DNA of 64,000 bases from Turnera subulata (GCA_028386065.3 JAKUCV010003091.1:177735-241734); one strand, 5' to 3'. Positions 1 to 11,749 are shown, counted from the first letter of the stretch. Made by a program: numbers and translations. The notes: generated from the letters alone by a model not told the origin.

Positions 1-255
1 GGTTTAGGATTCTTGTGACTAGAATTCCTAGGTTGTAACGGTTTGTTAAGCACCCGTAAGCTTAACGTAGATAGTGAAATCTTCAAGTGAGACTTGAAGG
101 GCTGGATTAGCCACACTAGTAGAGTGTGTGTGAACCAGGATAAATTGCTTGTGTCCTTCATTCTTTTAATTCCGCACTTCATTTCCTGCAAAGTTTTTAA
201 TTTTCGGTCATAAGCTATTCACCCCCCCTCTAACTTAAGTCTATTGTTCCTAACA
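1..255 (+). repeat. 3' end of a SIRE-like Ty1/copia LTR (partial)
   Basis: The segment carries the C-rich stretch (around 215-228) seen near the 3' end of SIRE/Maximus-type plant copia LTRs and ends in cctaaca, the expected CA terminus. The next base joins directly onto a different repeat, the reversed gypsy LTR, so this LTR is nested in it. The left end and its target duplication lie outside the window. Family assignment is from general resemblance. Confidence 0.6.
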
Positions 256-2870
256 GTTAAGCCTCGTTACCCTGTATGTATATATAGGAACACAATAATC
301 ACTTATAATGCCCAAACAGAATGATTATGCATGATGTCGGTTTAACGGTATCTAGACGGCTTATCTGTTCATTTCATTATCTCCACAATTATCTTATTAC
401 CAAACAGTTCATCCGACTTGGTGGCAATTAACTGATTAAGTATATCCAGCCAATATATCAAAACATACTTGATTTTAAATCAAAACCGAACCGAGCGTCC
501 AAGCCGACACCTTGGCCTTGTAGTCGTTTGTGACAAGAACATATATTTTTATATATCTATATTTTAGGTAAAACATAAATAAGTATATTTTTATAAAACT
601 ATAATCGATAATTAAATCAAGTTATAACCCAATATTATTTAGCCTGTGAAAATAACCGTAAGACGATATACGCATATATATATATATATATATACAAGAA
701 TAAAATCTGTAAATAAGGTATAGGTCTAATATTATTTTAACCAAAAGAATGAAAATAAACATAGTAGAGTTAAAAGTAATAGTAATAATATAGCTCATTA
801 AGCAATATAACAGATATTTAATATTTAAATAGAATGAAATTCATACATAATAATATAGCAGATAAATGTAAAATCACTAGCTGAAAATAATATAACCGAT
901 AATAAGATAATATAATAGATTTATAATATTTCATCAAACCAATAATACAAAATAAACAACATACGTCCAGTTCATATTAATATTCTAAAAGTATAATAAT
1001 AATAAAACATCTTATGGCCATAAAGTAAATTTCGTTCAGATATATATTCATCAGACTTATAAATACATAATTAAATCCAAATAGATGATATCGTTTTTAA
1101 TCCATAAATTAAATCATTTACCACTTAATTATATAATTCGTCCAAATGTATATATATTACTCATCCATCGGTTTCGTTATTAGGTCCGTCAAACACGTAT
1201 ATGTCACGGGAACATGGGCCTCCGCATGTTCGGCCCGTTTTCGAGTTCGTTGTGCAAATCGAGCCCAAACCCGAGCCCATGGTGTAAACAAGTCCGAGGA
1301 ATTACCACGTCCAGATATCTCGTTTCACCTGCTGGAAAGTCTTGAGCCTTCGCCGAAAAATACCCGAAACACCGCAACCTCGCCGGATTCCGGCTGGTAC
1401 TGTTCACAGCAGCAGAACACCCTAGAAATCCAACACACCGTCCAACAACAACGCTTCCGTCACCCGTGAGAAGCAACCCCACTGCCTATTGAACCTCATC
1501 GTCAACAACATCACTTAAATCCACCATCGTCCATCCTCCATCCACGGTCAACGCCTCCTCGGGAAGCATCCAAATATCCACAGCCATAACAAACAAGAAA
1601 TCAAAACACAACCCTAAACAATCCCAGAAAGCAAGGTGTTGTCAGCGGCATCACTTACCTTGACGAGCGGCACGAATTGAAGAGAAAGCGGCGGCGACGG
1701 CGGATTTGAGGAAAAGAAGAGACGACGGTCACAGCGCCGGCGCTGGCTGCAGAGGAGAAGGGGAGATCGGACCTGCACGGCGGTGGTTCGAGCTTGTCAG
1801 GTGGCAGGGTCGTCCGGCTGCAGAGGCACTGGAGGGAAGGCTCTGATTAGGTGACAGAGAGGGGAGACGATGGCCACAGTTGCGGCAGCGGTGGGGGTAT
1901 AGGAGAGAGAAGAAGGAGCGGCGGTCTGTGAAGCAAGGAAGAGAATCCGAGAAGTGGGTCGGCGACGCGACTCCATCTGCTGGTTGCACAATCCAAGGTG
2001 AAGCAGCAGCAGGCGAGATGTGCGCGAGGGAAGAAAAGGGCATCTGGTGGTGGCGGCGATGTGGTTGTTGGTGATGGTGTGTGGGTTGAAGGAGGAAGAA
2101 AAGAAAAAGAAAAGAAAGGAGAAAGGAAGCAGATGATTCGTAGGGAGAGATGATGTGTGTGATTGATTGAGGGAGAAGCTGAGAAAATTGTGAGAGTGAG
2201 AGAGGGACTGATGGGGTGTGTGGTTTCAGGAAGAAAGGAGAAGAAAAAGGGAAAGAGGGGAGAAAGGAGACGAGGAAGGTGAGGGGAAAGTCAGGAGGAA
2301 AAAGGAGAAAAAAAGAAAAAAGAAAAGGGTGGTTGTCGGGCAATAATTTTGCCCTGCCGACAATGAAACGACGTCGTTTAGACGTCTACAGTGCTGTCCA
2401 GTCAACACTCCCAAAAGCCTTTGGTCAAAACGCAAGGTGTTGTGTGTTTTTTGTTTTGGCTTCACCAAAACTACGTCGTATCGGTCGAAACTACACAGAA
2501 CCTTGTGTTTTGACTTAACCTTTGTAAATCATATGCACAATTAAATATATTCAGATTCTTTAAAAATTTAAAGTAAACTCCAAAGATGAATTTTTCGTTT
2601 CAAAGTATAATTGGTAAATTAATGCAACATAAATATCATAGCAAAATAATATTAAAATTACTACTAATGTTGATTAGGAAAATAATAATAATGATAACAA
2701 TAATAGCAATAATAATAATTTTTGAGAGTAGAAAAAAAATAATAGCGAAATTAATAAAAATTAACTCGGATTGGTAAAATTCTTGATTAACCGCGATAAA
2801 ATTTTATTAACAACCGTAAAAGTCAAAACAGCTTGGTAAAAATCACGAAAATTTTACCTGGGTCGTTACA
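256..2870 (-). mobile_element. Reversed, truncated gypsy-type LTR (same family as 53490-57719)
   Basis: Read on the minus strand this starts at 2870 with TGTAACGACCC, the start of the LARD LTRs at 53490 and 59081, and follows them to about their position 56550. Shared blocks include the region at 300-530 (matching 56280-56530) and 1200-1330 (matching 55120-55300). The last ~1.2 kb of the LTR is missing because the copia LTR at 1-255 is inserted there. It is more diverged than the two LARD LTRs are from each other. The purine-rich stretch 1880-2330 is the reverse of the LTR's pyrimidine tract; ORFs there are composition artefacts. Confidence 0.85.
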
Positions 2871-4156
2871 CCGCCAACAGTATGGTATTGATTACGAAGA
2901 AACCTTTTCTCCTGTGGTACGTTTTGAAACAGTCAGAATTGCTCTAGCTTTAGCTGCTCAATTGAAATGGCATGTTTTTCAATTTGATGTTAAGAGGTTT
3001 ATGTGTCGCAACCAGATGGGTTTGTAGTCAGAGGCAAGGAGAGTAAAGTATACAAGTTGAAGAAGGCTCTGTACGGCTTGAAACAAGTGCCGCGAGCCTG
3101 GTACAGTAAGATTGATGCTTATTTCCGAAATTCTGGTTTTGCAAGAAGTGAAAATGAATCAACTCTTTATCTTAAAAAACAAGTGGATGATTTGTTGCTA
3201 GTTTGTCTCTATGTAGATGATATCATTTACATGGGATCTTCTTCTTCACTTGTTTTTGAGTTTAAAGAGAATAGATGCAGACCTTTGAGATGACAGATTT
3301 AGGGAAGCTTCATTATTTTCTTGGCGTGGAGATTGTTCAAACAGCAGATGGGATTTTTTTTATCCCAAATGAAGTATGCAGCTGATCTTCTTCGAAGGTT
3401 TAACATGCTAAATTGCAACTCCTCTCCAATGAATGTAAGTGAAAAGTTACAAACCAATGATGGTGCAGACCCTGCAGAAGGAAAGTTTTATAGAAGTTTG
3501 GTAGGTGGTTTGATTTATTTATGTCATACAAGACCAGATATAGCCTTCTCTGTTGGAGTTGTTTCTAGATTTATGCATTGTCCTTCTAAGCAACATCTTG
3601 GAGCAGCAAAAAGAATTCTACGCTATGTTGCAGGAACTCTGAATTTTGGGCTTTGGTATACTGCAAGTTCAGATTTCAAGTTAACAGGATTTACAGATAA
3701 CGATTGGGCAAATTCTGTTGAAGATAGAAGAAGTACTTTAGGTCAAGTTTTTTTTTTGGCTCATGTACAGTGTCCTAGAGCTCAAAAAAACAACTAACAG
3801 CAGCCTTGTAATCCACAGAGGCAAAATACATGGCTGCAACTGCCTCAGCTTGTCAAGCAGTTTGGCTTCGAAGATTATTGAAGGATCTTAATCAAGAGCA
3901 AAAGGCAGCAACTGAGATTTTTTCAGACAATAAGTCCACTATTTCAATGTCAAAGAATCCGGCTTTTCATGGGAGGAATAAGCATATAGACACCCGTCAT
4001 CACTTCATTCAGGAGTTAGTTGCAAGTGGGCAAATTGCCTTGTCTTATTGCAACACTGAAGAACAACTTGCAGATGTTCTAACCAAGGCCCTCACACTGA
4101 AAAAGCATTCTTACTTATGTTCATGTCTTGGACTTTGTGGTTTTGAATCAAGGGGG
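2871..4156 (+). pseudogene. Ty1/copia reverse transcriptase-RNase H remnant
   Basis: Translation in successive frames gives the C-terminal half of a copia Pol polyprotein. RT begins at YGIDYEETFSPV (from ~2880), followed by LKKALYGLKQ (~3055), the catalytic YVDD (~3210) and GKLHYFLGVEI (~3300). Then come LVGGLIYL and RPDIAFSV (~3500-3550), and RNase H with EAKYMAA (~3820), IFSDNKS, KHIDTRHHFI and ADVLTKAL (~4080). At least three frame changes and several stops make it non-coding. The 5' part (gag, protease, integrase) is absent because the reversed gypsy LTR abuts at 2870. A polypurine-like tract (aagggggtg, ~4150) leads straight into an LTR. Confidence 0.9.
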
Positions 4157-4445
4157 TGTGTTGAAGACTGATTCAACATTAGTCACTTGACAGCTCATGT
4201 TCTGTTAGATAGTTGCTAATAAGTTTCCTATTTTTTCTAGTTTGTTTCTGTTAAAGTCATGCACATTCAGATACTGCCATATTTTCCTATGTATTCTGTT
4301 ATTCTCATGTGGCTATATATATTAGCTTTTGTTTCACTTGTTCAGGTATGTAAACAAGAGTGCTTCTTTTATCACGTATTATTCTCTTTCTTGTTTAAAC
4401 TTGAGTTGCAGTAATCAAGTTTTTTGGTTTTCTTTCTCATGTGGC
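4157..4445 (+). repeat. 3' LTR of the copia remnant
   Basis: It begins TGTTGAAGA directly after the polypurine-like tract that follows the RNase H coding end, as expected for a copia 3' LTR. A TATA-like tatatata lies near 4313-4320. The right end is not sharply defined; about 4445 is an estimate because no second LTR is in the window. Confidence 0.6.
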
Positions 4446-4533
4446 TAATATCTGTTGGTCAATGCCTCCCCACTCTCAAAGACATTCGAATCGTTCAGAT
4501 ATAGAATAAATATTTTTTTGGTTATACCTAAGA

Positions 4534-4787
4534 CAGGGGCGGATCCAGAATAAAATTTTAGGGGGCAAAAATATAATACTTTTTGGATTAATAGGGACTG
4601 AATTGTATTGTATGAGAGAAAATGACAAAAAAAAAGAAAAAAAAGTCAATGTTAAGACTCAAACCCGAGTTCAAATCGTTCTAATGCATACAGCTATCCA
4701 CTAAGCTAATTAGCAATTTATAAAAAATTATTACCATATATAATAATAAAAAAAATGTAGGGCGGGCCTGGTCCCCCTATATCCGCG
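4534..4787. mobile_element. hAT-type MITE with 8-bp target duplication
   Basis: The element starts caggggcggatcc and ends with the imperfect inverse ccccctatatccgcg. It is flanked on both sides by the exact 8-bp repeat acctaaga (4526-4533 and 4788-4795), the duplication size of hAT transposons. At 254 bp with no coding sequence it is non-autonomous. Confidence 0.8.
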
Positions 4788-4799
4788 ACCTAAGAAGTT

Positions 4800-6462
4800 A
4801 ACATCACAACTGGATGTGAAAACTTCATTACACGAGCCAGCCCGAACCAAGTAGTAGTAATGGCAGTGTATGCTACTAGCATCAACCGCGTCCATGTATA
4901 TAAATTACATAAGCGAAACTTATGAGGTGATAAGATGACAGCTTAATTATACTAACTTGCTAAAAACTTGTCACTGCAAAGTGGAGACTGTAGTTAAATA
5001 TAGATTGCGACCCAGAGAACGAAACCCAATCTCATTACGCGTCTTTCGACGGCTTACTTACCAAAAGAAGCAAATTAAGGTGACAGTGGAGGCATTAATG
5101 GTGTACTTTTCTTTCTTCTTCTTCTTTTTTTTTTTTTTTTGATAATGAGGCATTGGTGTACTTTGGCAGGACATGGAAACGGGAGGGGCACCAATGAAAT
5201 AATCATTTTGGAGAATTAAGACTGTTTGGTGAAAGTTAATGATTGTTTGGTTCCCGTCTAAACCAAGTTAACGTATACATTTATATAATCAGAAACGGCC
5301 GTTAGTCAATTATACATATATTTCCATTATGATATACGATAAAAGAATTGGAAAAGTAGTTCCAAGTGGGTTTATTGTTTAAATTAGTAAAAAATAAACA
5401 AAATAAAATGATGGATTATCAAAAACATCGTTTCTCGCATCATCAGGGATTATCCTATTGTTTTCCCTTCCATAGAAGAATGTTTGTACGACAACTTCAA
5501 CGGGCCCAAATATTTTGGGCACAAAAGAAGCCCAGAAGTAAGTGTTCCTTTCTATTTTCATTTGGAGGAAAAGCCCATAGCGGCAGGAAAACCCACTTTG
5601 CTAGTAGCCCAAAGCCCATAGCGTAATCCTGCTCTCGTTAAGCGAAATTAAAACCGAGGTTTAGGGCGCCTTTGAAAAATACCCCACATATTCTCGAGTT
5701 CGATCGAGATCTAATTGTAGCGTTTGAGAAAAATAATTAAGCTTCATACATTTCGTAGCAACAAACGAAATATTTGATATTTGGACCAAAAGAAAAGAAA
5801 AATATTTGATATGTGAAAAATTATATTAGACTGGTTTCCACACTAGAAGAAAAAGCTTATCATGATTCATGCCCATCTAAGTTTTGCTAGTACTTATCTC
5901 TTTGACACTTCCTACGGGTGGTGTGTGATATCCTATTAGTCCCACTACTCTTGGATGTATATTAGTAAAGACAATTATGCATTCATTAAAAGGGGGATAC
6001 AAAACTTGCTTATTGGCAGTCTAGATAGTAGAAACCTTGCACCTACTGTTCATGGCTGGCCTTCCTAATATAACTCAGCCATAAATTACACTTTTGGCTT
6101 TTTGACAGGTTCTTCAACATTGTTCACATGTACAGTAGTTTTTTGATGCAAAGCCGGTTCACTATATAAGTTAAATTAGAAACTTAAAAGGCATCAAATT
6201 GAAAAAAAAAAAGTAAAAGGTGATGCAAGATAATTAAAAGCAGAGTGAATGACCTCCTCTGTGGTTGTGAATGGCTTTTTTTGGGGTACATATCTACTAC
6301 TACTAAATTAAACATAGCCATCCTTGGTGACATTGAGTAAGAATCTCTTGCCTACAATTTTAATTTTTTACTTAATTGAGCTGCTCATCTGTCTAATTAA
6401 AAGAAAAGACAGCAACCACCCGTGCAAGAGACTAAAAATTTGTTTACATGCCCTTTGCTATC
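4800..6462. other. No recognised gene; AT-rich intergenic DNA
   Basis: Short ORFs here (for example 4957-5142 and 5366-5626) show no family motif. The only structure seen is a broken direct repeat around a poly-T tract at 5089-5164. Confidence 0.5.
5089..5164. repeat. Direct repeat flanking a poly-T tract
   Basis: The block gaggcatt..ggtgtacttt occurs at 5089-5110 and 5147-5164, separated by a pyrimidine/poly-T stretch. It resembles the footprint of a retroposon tail insertion, but no body is left to identify. Confidence 0.4.
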
Positions 6463-6611
6463 GGAACTAAGCCGGAAGTTGAAATTAATTCAAGCTCTTT
6501 TTTTTTTTTTTGGTAGAAAATGGAGGCTGATGCCCTTATATTATTCAGTTATTGCCTGACAGTAAAACGTGGGGAACTAAGCCGGAAGTTGAAATTAATT
6601 CAAGCTCTTTT
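6463..6611 (-). mobile_element. Tiny 5'-truncated LINE tail in a 39-bp target duplication
   Basis: A 39-bp block at 6463-6501 is repeated exactly at 6573-6611. The 71-bp insert between (6502-6572) starts with poly-T followed by ggtagaaaatgg. On the minus strand that is a LINE 3' end, ..ttctacc plus poly(A), matching the tail style of the LINE pieces at 22652 and 45350. 6612-7007 beyond it has no recognised feature. Confidence 0.75.
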
Positions 6612-7017
6612 ATAACGATCAACGATGTGCATTTCGTTTTTCTTGAAATATTACAATTACAAAGTACCAATTATATTATGAAATAATATAGTAAATGCAC
6701 CCCCGAACAGCAACCATTGATTCTTGAAATAATAGTATTCAACCATCCAACCATCCACTTTAATGCATTAATTCCTCTCGTACTTTAATGAGTTAGCCAT
6801 CTTTCTTTTTCATACACTAATCTTACCTGAAATATTCCAAAGCTCATGCAATGGGACCTTACAGATCTCTTCTTTTATTGCCTTCTCTTTTATTTTTTTC
6901 AAAAACTTCTACCGGTTATAATCCAAGTCTGCACGTCAGTGAGCAAAACATTACATGTCCATTGCATCAGGTATGGAGTGTTAGCATGCCATGTTCCAAA
7001 AGTCACAGTGCCCTAAA

Positions 7018-8204
7018 GGGTTAATGGTATATTTAGTACCCGTACTCTTTCAAATTCGTCAATTGTATACCCCGACTTTTTTTTTTCGTCAATTATATAC
7101 CCGTACTTTGTGAGTTTGTGTCAATTGTATACCTCGGGCAGCAGCTTGATGACGTGGCGTGCTGCCCCATAATTATATGTGGCGATTTACTCCCTGAGTT
7201 TTTAAATTAGTAATATAAGTCCTTCATTGGTTAATAATTTACTCCATATACTTTTTATTTTTCACAATTTAATCCTTAATATTATATGTTAGACAATATT
7301 TGATTCCAAAATTATATTTAATACATAATCATATTTTTATTAAAATAATAAGTATATAATTATTTTCTTACAATAATTTTTATATTGCATAAATACTTAT
7401 ATTTATAATTTAATGGTATATATTAAATTTTTATAAGAACTATTCAATTATATTACTTAATTATAATTATTTATCGCATAAATTTCTATTGAATGATTTC
7501 TAATTTAAAAAACATATTTTACTTTATTTATTTTGATAATTTGAAAATTTAAATTTGCAAAATAATGAAAGAGTGGATTCCACTTACCATATAACATAAT
7601 AATACAACGATATTATTTAAGATCGAGGTCATGTGCCAACAACTAGCAGCACTTGCAAAGTAAGAAATTATTTTGAGGTAAAAAAAATAAATACGTCGAT
7701 TATTAAATTGTATATGAACATTGTTAAATTTGACATAATTAACTACATAAAATATATTATTATTATTATTATTATTATAGTATATTTTTAAGAATTTTGA
7801 AAATTTTTATTTCTTTTAGTAATTAATTATAATTTAGTAGTATAATAAGAATTAGTCGTACATAGGCAATAATTTTAACATCAAATATTAAAAAATAATA
7901 ATTATATATAAACACCAAGAATTAAAATTAAAATTTTATCTCTCAAAAAGGATTTAATTGAATATAAATAAAAAAGTGAGGACTTAATTATATAATGATA
8001 AAGGACCTACAAAATTAAATTCAAAAGTTTGGGGGCAAATTGACACATATTTAGGCGGGCAGCACGCTACGTCATCAAAATGCTGCCCGGGGTACACAAT
8101 TGACACAAATTCAAAAGTATAGGTATATAATTGACGGAAAAAAAAGTTGGGGCATAAAATTGACAAATTTGAAACACTAGGGGTATCAAATATACCATTA
8201 ACCC
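7018..8204. mobile_element. Non-autonomous MULE with ~190-bp terminal inverted repeats
   Basis: The left end gggttaatggtatattt is mirrored at the right end, and the inverted match continues through repeated 'tcaattgtataccc' phrases and the ggcagca/gatgacg/cgtgctgcc blocks (7138-7172 and 8058-8096). Flanks gtgccctaaa (7008-7017) and gtgcactaaa (8205-8214) differ at one base, a 9-10 bp target duplication typical of Mutator-like elements. The interior is very AT-rich and non-coding. It ends about 200 bp upstream of the start codon of the 8408 gene. Confidence 0.85.
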
Positions 8205-8264
8205 GTGCACTAAATGAATCTTGTGGACCTAACCTAACGTAATGTTTATTTAACCTATCACCTC

Positions 8265-8407
8265 TCACCACTATATAATCACCAAAAACTAAACCCAAAC
8301 CCAAACCAAAACTTCCATCTTGTTTTGTTGTACTTCACTTCCAATCTCACCTTTCTCGACCATCAAAAAAAATCTTGTTTCTCTCTCTCTCTCTCTCTCT
8401 CAGAAAG
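8265..8407 (+). promoter_or_regulatory. Core promoter and 5' leader of the chimeric gene
   Basis: A TATA-like ctatataatc sits at 8271-8280, about 130 bp before the start codon. The transcript leader would contain a (CT)n run at about 8380-8400, immediately before the ATG; such tracts are common in plant 5' leaders. Start site and activity are inferred. Confidence 0.5.
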
Positions 8408-9981
8408 ATGGGGCCATCAGGAATTTTCTGTGCATTGGTTGTAGCATTGTGGACGGTGGTGTCAAGTTTGGCCACAGTTCATACTGTGGGAGACAATTCA
8501 GGCTGGACACTGGGAACTCATGACCATAGCACCCGGAAAAGTGACAAGACCTTTGCTGCAGTTGGTGATAGTCTTGGTGAGTACCCCCAACAAAACACAA
8601 ATTCCAATTTCTGGCTACTTCAGTAATTAAGTAACGCACTCCCACAAAAACAATGTTGATTATCATTAACGCCCAACCTAAATATTGCCTTAATTAAGGT
8701 TTTACTCATTGGTTTCTAATTTTATAGGAGGAGGCGTGAAACTATTTGTTTTTGGAGCCTCCTGGGCTGACACGGGCAATTACGAGGCAGTTAAAAGGCC
8801 CGGAGAGCCATTCAGTTATCCTCTTGGGATGACATGGCCGGGAAAGCCAGTAGGGAGACCCAGTGACGGTTATGTTTTAACTGACGTTATAGGTATCTGA
8901 AATTACTCATGACCCCTAATTCTTTATTTATGTATTTATACTAGATTAAAAAATTTGTTTAGATTCTGATTTTATTTTGATAATGCAGCCTCATTTTTCA
9001 ACACAAGTGCACCCCCCACGTACAGTCTCTGGCAGAAGAACTATGCGTCTGAATCTGAACTGAAGACTGGAATGAACTTCGCATTCGGAGGGAGTGGTGC
9101 TCTCACTACGTGGGAGAATGTGACCCTATCAGTTCAGTTGGGTCAATTCAAACAAGTAGTTGAGAGTATGATTTTCACTCCAAATGATCTGAAAAATTCG
9201 GTTGCAGTGTTATCTTCTGTAGACAATGGCTATAATTTCTACTTGGTTATGCACAAGGGATTACAAGCGGTGAGTTGTCTAACTTGGTGGGATATTGATT
9301 ATTTCTCGAGTGAATTTTTATGGGTTCTAAGAGGTTTAGTTTCCTTTTTGTGATGTAACAACAGGGATTGGGGGATTATATGAAGAAGGTGCGCGCAGCC
9401 ATTCTTGAAGTTTTGGAAGGACTTAGCAAAATGGGAATCAAGAAAGTACTCATGAACCTTGTGATTACCGGTAACAAGCCGGTCCTAGTCGACCACAACA
9501 AACATTTAAAAGAAGGAATTGACGCAATTGCAAAGCGCGATAATATGAAAATTGTGGTTTTGGACTACGACAAGCTATTGGACGCCGCCAAGGCCATGTA
9601 CGATAAAGGTAATTTTCTGTCCGTAGTGATCTTGTTTCTTCCGTGAAGGGAAAAAAAAAAAACACAACAAAATTATTATTCATAGACAATATCTCATATC
9701 AAGCACTAATGGATCTACCTTTTTCACATACTATTGATATTGATTTGGGCATAGAGAAAGGGAACATCATAGATGATTGTTGCAAAGTCCTAGAAAAGTT
9801 TGAGCGTAATTTTTTGATGATCTGTGGAGATAAGGATGAAAGTGGCAACAAGGTGTACACCCTGTGCCAGGATCCGGCTCAATACTTTTACTTTAGTCGG
9901 CATCATCTCTCCCATGACGCCTGGAAAAAGATGAGCACCTTATTTTTGAAGTCGAAGGTCCTTGAACCACTACGTAGCTAG
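8408..9981 (+). CDS. Chimeric secreted protein: phytocyanin exon 1 fused to a GDSL esterase/lipase
   Basis: Proposed exons are 8408-8576, 8728-8892, 8989-9269, 9365-9608 and 9686-9981, all with GT..AG introns, giving an uninterrupted 384-aa frame. Residues 1-22 are a signal peptide. Residues 24-56 (VHTVGDNSGWTLG ... DKTFAAVGDSL) match the start of phytocyanins, small blue-copper cell-surface proteins. From residue 58 the protein is a GDSL lipase: KLFVFGASWADTGN (61-74, nucleophile Ser68 in a GAS instead of GDS context), then FSYPLGMTWPGKPVGRPSDG, GMNFAFGGSGA and an HHLSHDAW box (359-366). His360 aligns with the catalytic His, but the usual Asp three residues earlier is Ser357, and the GND block reads VDN. 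The likely site is the cell wall or apoplast. Weak catalysis or a non-enzymatic role is inferred. Start chosen as the only ATG that opens the signal peptide. Confidence 0.8.
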
Positions 9982-10395
9982 GTAACTGATTTCTGTATTC
10001 TGTCTATCAATTGATCCGATGCTAGGATTTTGTTGGTTGAAATTAATTTGCTTCTCGATCGCCAACTTCTTTGTTTGGCAGGATGGGCGTTAGAAGGAAG
10101 GAATTATCTTCGCTGGTGGTATGGGCCTAGCTATTTCTACTGGTTGTCGAATCTGGTTGCAAGATTTTTCTTCTTTCGGCTTGTTTCTTCGGGATATAAA
10201 GCACCTATCAATAGGCCTCTATTTCTTTTGTCATGCATGAGGCCAATGTTGTGGCCCATGCTTTAGCTAGCTAGTTATGCTTCGTCATCTATATTACTAA
10301 CAATGTAATACATTATTTCAGGGTTGTATAGCCACCACCAGGCTTCATTGTTGAGTTTCTCAACCACAAATGATTAGTTTTTAGTTTCCCAGTTA

Positions 10396-10434
<39 letters not shown>

Positions 10435-10630
10435 ACTTCATTTTCATAAAATTTTCCAGTAGTCACAACAAATTGATGAAAAATATCATGTTATCATCAT
10501 GCCCTGTTGGTTTATGCTTTATTAAATATTTGAGGGCAGCAAATTTTGGCGCTTATAAGCGCTGCTTGAACAATGATGGCAACCTCCATATGCATATGCA
10601 ATAAAAACAGCCAAAATGCATGATAAGATC
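9982..10630. other. 3' flank of the chimeric gene; no other intact gene
   Basis: This holds the presumed 3' UTR of the 8408 gene. A (TA)n run lies at about 10397-10430. The ORF at 10030-10266 is not a convincing gene; its end overlaps a retroelement trace described separately. Confidence 0.5.
10215..10267 (+). pseudogene. Short LINE RNase H trace
   Basis: One frame reads ISFVMHEANVVAHALAS followed by a stop. This resembles the C-terminal (H)REAN.VA..LA motif of the RNase H domain (RVT_3) at the end of plant LINEs, as in the fragment at 22691-23125. A stop just upstream limits it to a relic. Confidence 0.45.
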
Positions 10631-10638
10631 CAATGAAC

Positions 10639-11741
10639 TAGGGGTGAGCAAATCGTCGGTACGGTACATACCGTGCCGATTGCTCAATATACCGACATTT
10701 TCCGACCACTCTAAATTCCGACCTATGTCGTGCCGCCTTTTCTACTTTACCGATCGGCATCATACCGACCAGTACCGACGTCGGTTCGGTCGGCATCGGC
10801 ACCAACCGAACACCACAGTTTCATGCCCACAAAAACCAGCATTCTCAATCCCAACACCACAAGTTCACGCCCACTTCTCCATTTTCACCAAAGGAATGAA
10901 GAGGAAAAATTAGTTTCTTCTTTATACAATCCAATTTTTTTAAAATCAATTGGTTCTGATTCTATGTTTTTCCCCAATACCATTTCAAACCTAATCACTT
11001 TAAAAAAATCATAGAAAATCATCATCCCCATACTCGATAAAAACCCAAAAAAACACAAAAAATATACCCGATAAAAACCCAAAACACACAAAAAATAAAC
11101 CCACCACGATTCATGTTCACCACAATAGCAACAAATCAACATGAATGGGAGGAGATGAAGGAGACGCAAAAGAAGACGAAAGGAAGAGATGAAGGCGGCG
11201 TGAGGGTCGGCGAAGGAGAAGGTAGATGGGAAAAAAGAAAGAGAGGAAAAAAGAGAGGAAGGGAGGATTGGGTAGAATTAAGACTTTGAGCTTTGTGAGA
11301 TAAGATTAGAGATGAGGGAGGAGGCCGGAGGGGACTGTGGGCGGCGGAGGAGGAGGGGGAAAGGAGGAGAGTTTGGCAGTTTGAGAGTTTGAGATTTGAG
11401 AGAGAGAGCAAGACGGCGAGGGGGAGAGAGTGAAGTGAAAGTAAAGTGATTTAGGGTTAGTGATTTCAAGGCTTTAATTTTTGTCGATGGACTTGGGTTG
11501 GGTTGGGTAGGAAAATTTGGGTTGGGTTGGGTTGGGGGGTGTGTGTTGGGCCGGGCGGTATCGGCTTGTGCCGAGAACCGACGGTTCGATACACAACCGA
11601 CCGACTCATGAGGCTCTTTGATTCGGCACGGTACAGAGAAGTGGGGTGGTTCGTGGACTTACCCATTTTTCGAACCGATACCGTCGGTTCAACCTCGGTA
11701 TCGGCACGGCTCGGTCGGGACGGTTTTTTTGCTCAGCCCTA
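10639..11741. mobile_element. hAT-type non-autonomous element with gene-like interior
   Basis: The ends are taggggtgagcaaa and its inverse tttgctcagcccta. Both sides carry the exact 8-bp duplication caatgaac (10631-10638, 11742-11749). CGG/ACCG-rich subterminal stretches (10655-10800 and 11550-11730) are inverted relative to each other. The middle (11100-11470) is purine-rich and looks, on the minus strand, like a captured UTR or gene start, but no protein family is recognised. ORFs inside are treated as spurious. Confidence 0.8.
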
Positions 11742-11749
11742 CAATGAAC

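Noticed and set aside
1729..2343. 204-aa minus-strand ORF
   Set aside because: It lies in the reversed gypsy LTR and is its pyrimidine tract read through; low complexity.
5366..5626. 86-aa ORF as a possible small gene
   Set aside because: No signal peptide, domain or promoter context; the repeated 'gccca' phrases look like repeat sequence.
10639..11741. Several ORFs of 60-95 aa as possible genes
   Set aside because: All fall inside a bounded hAT-type element with an 8-bp duplication; no conserved motifs.
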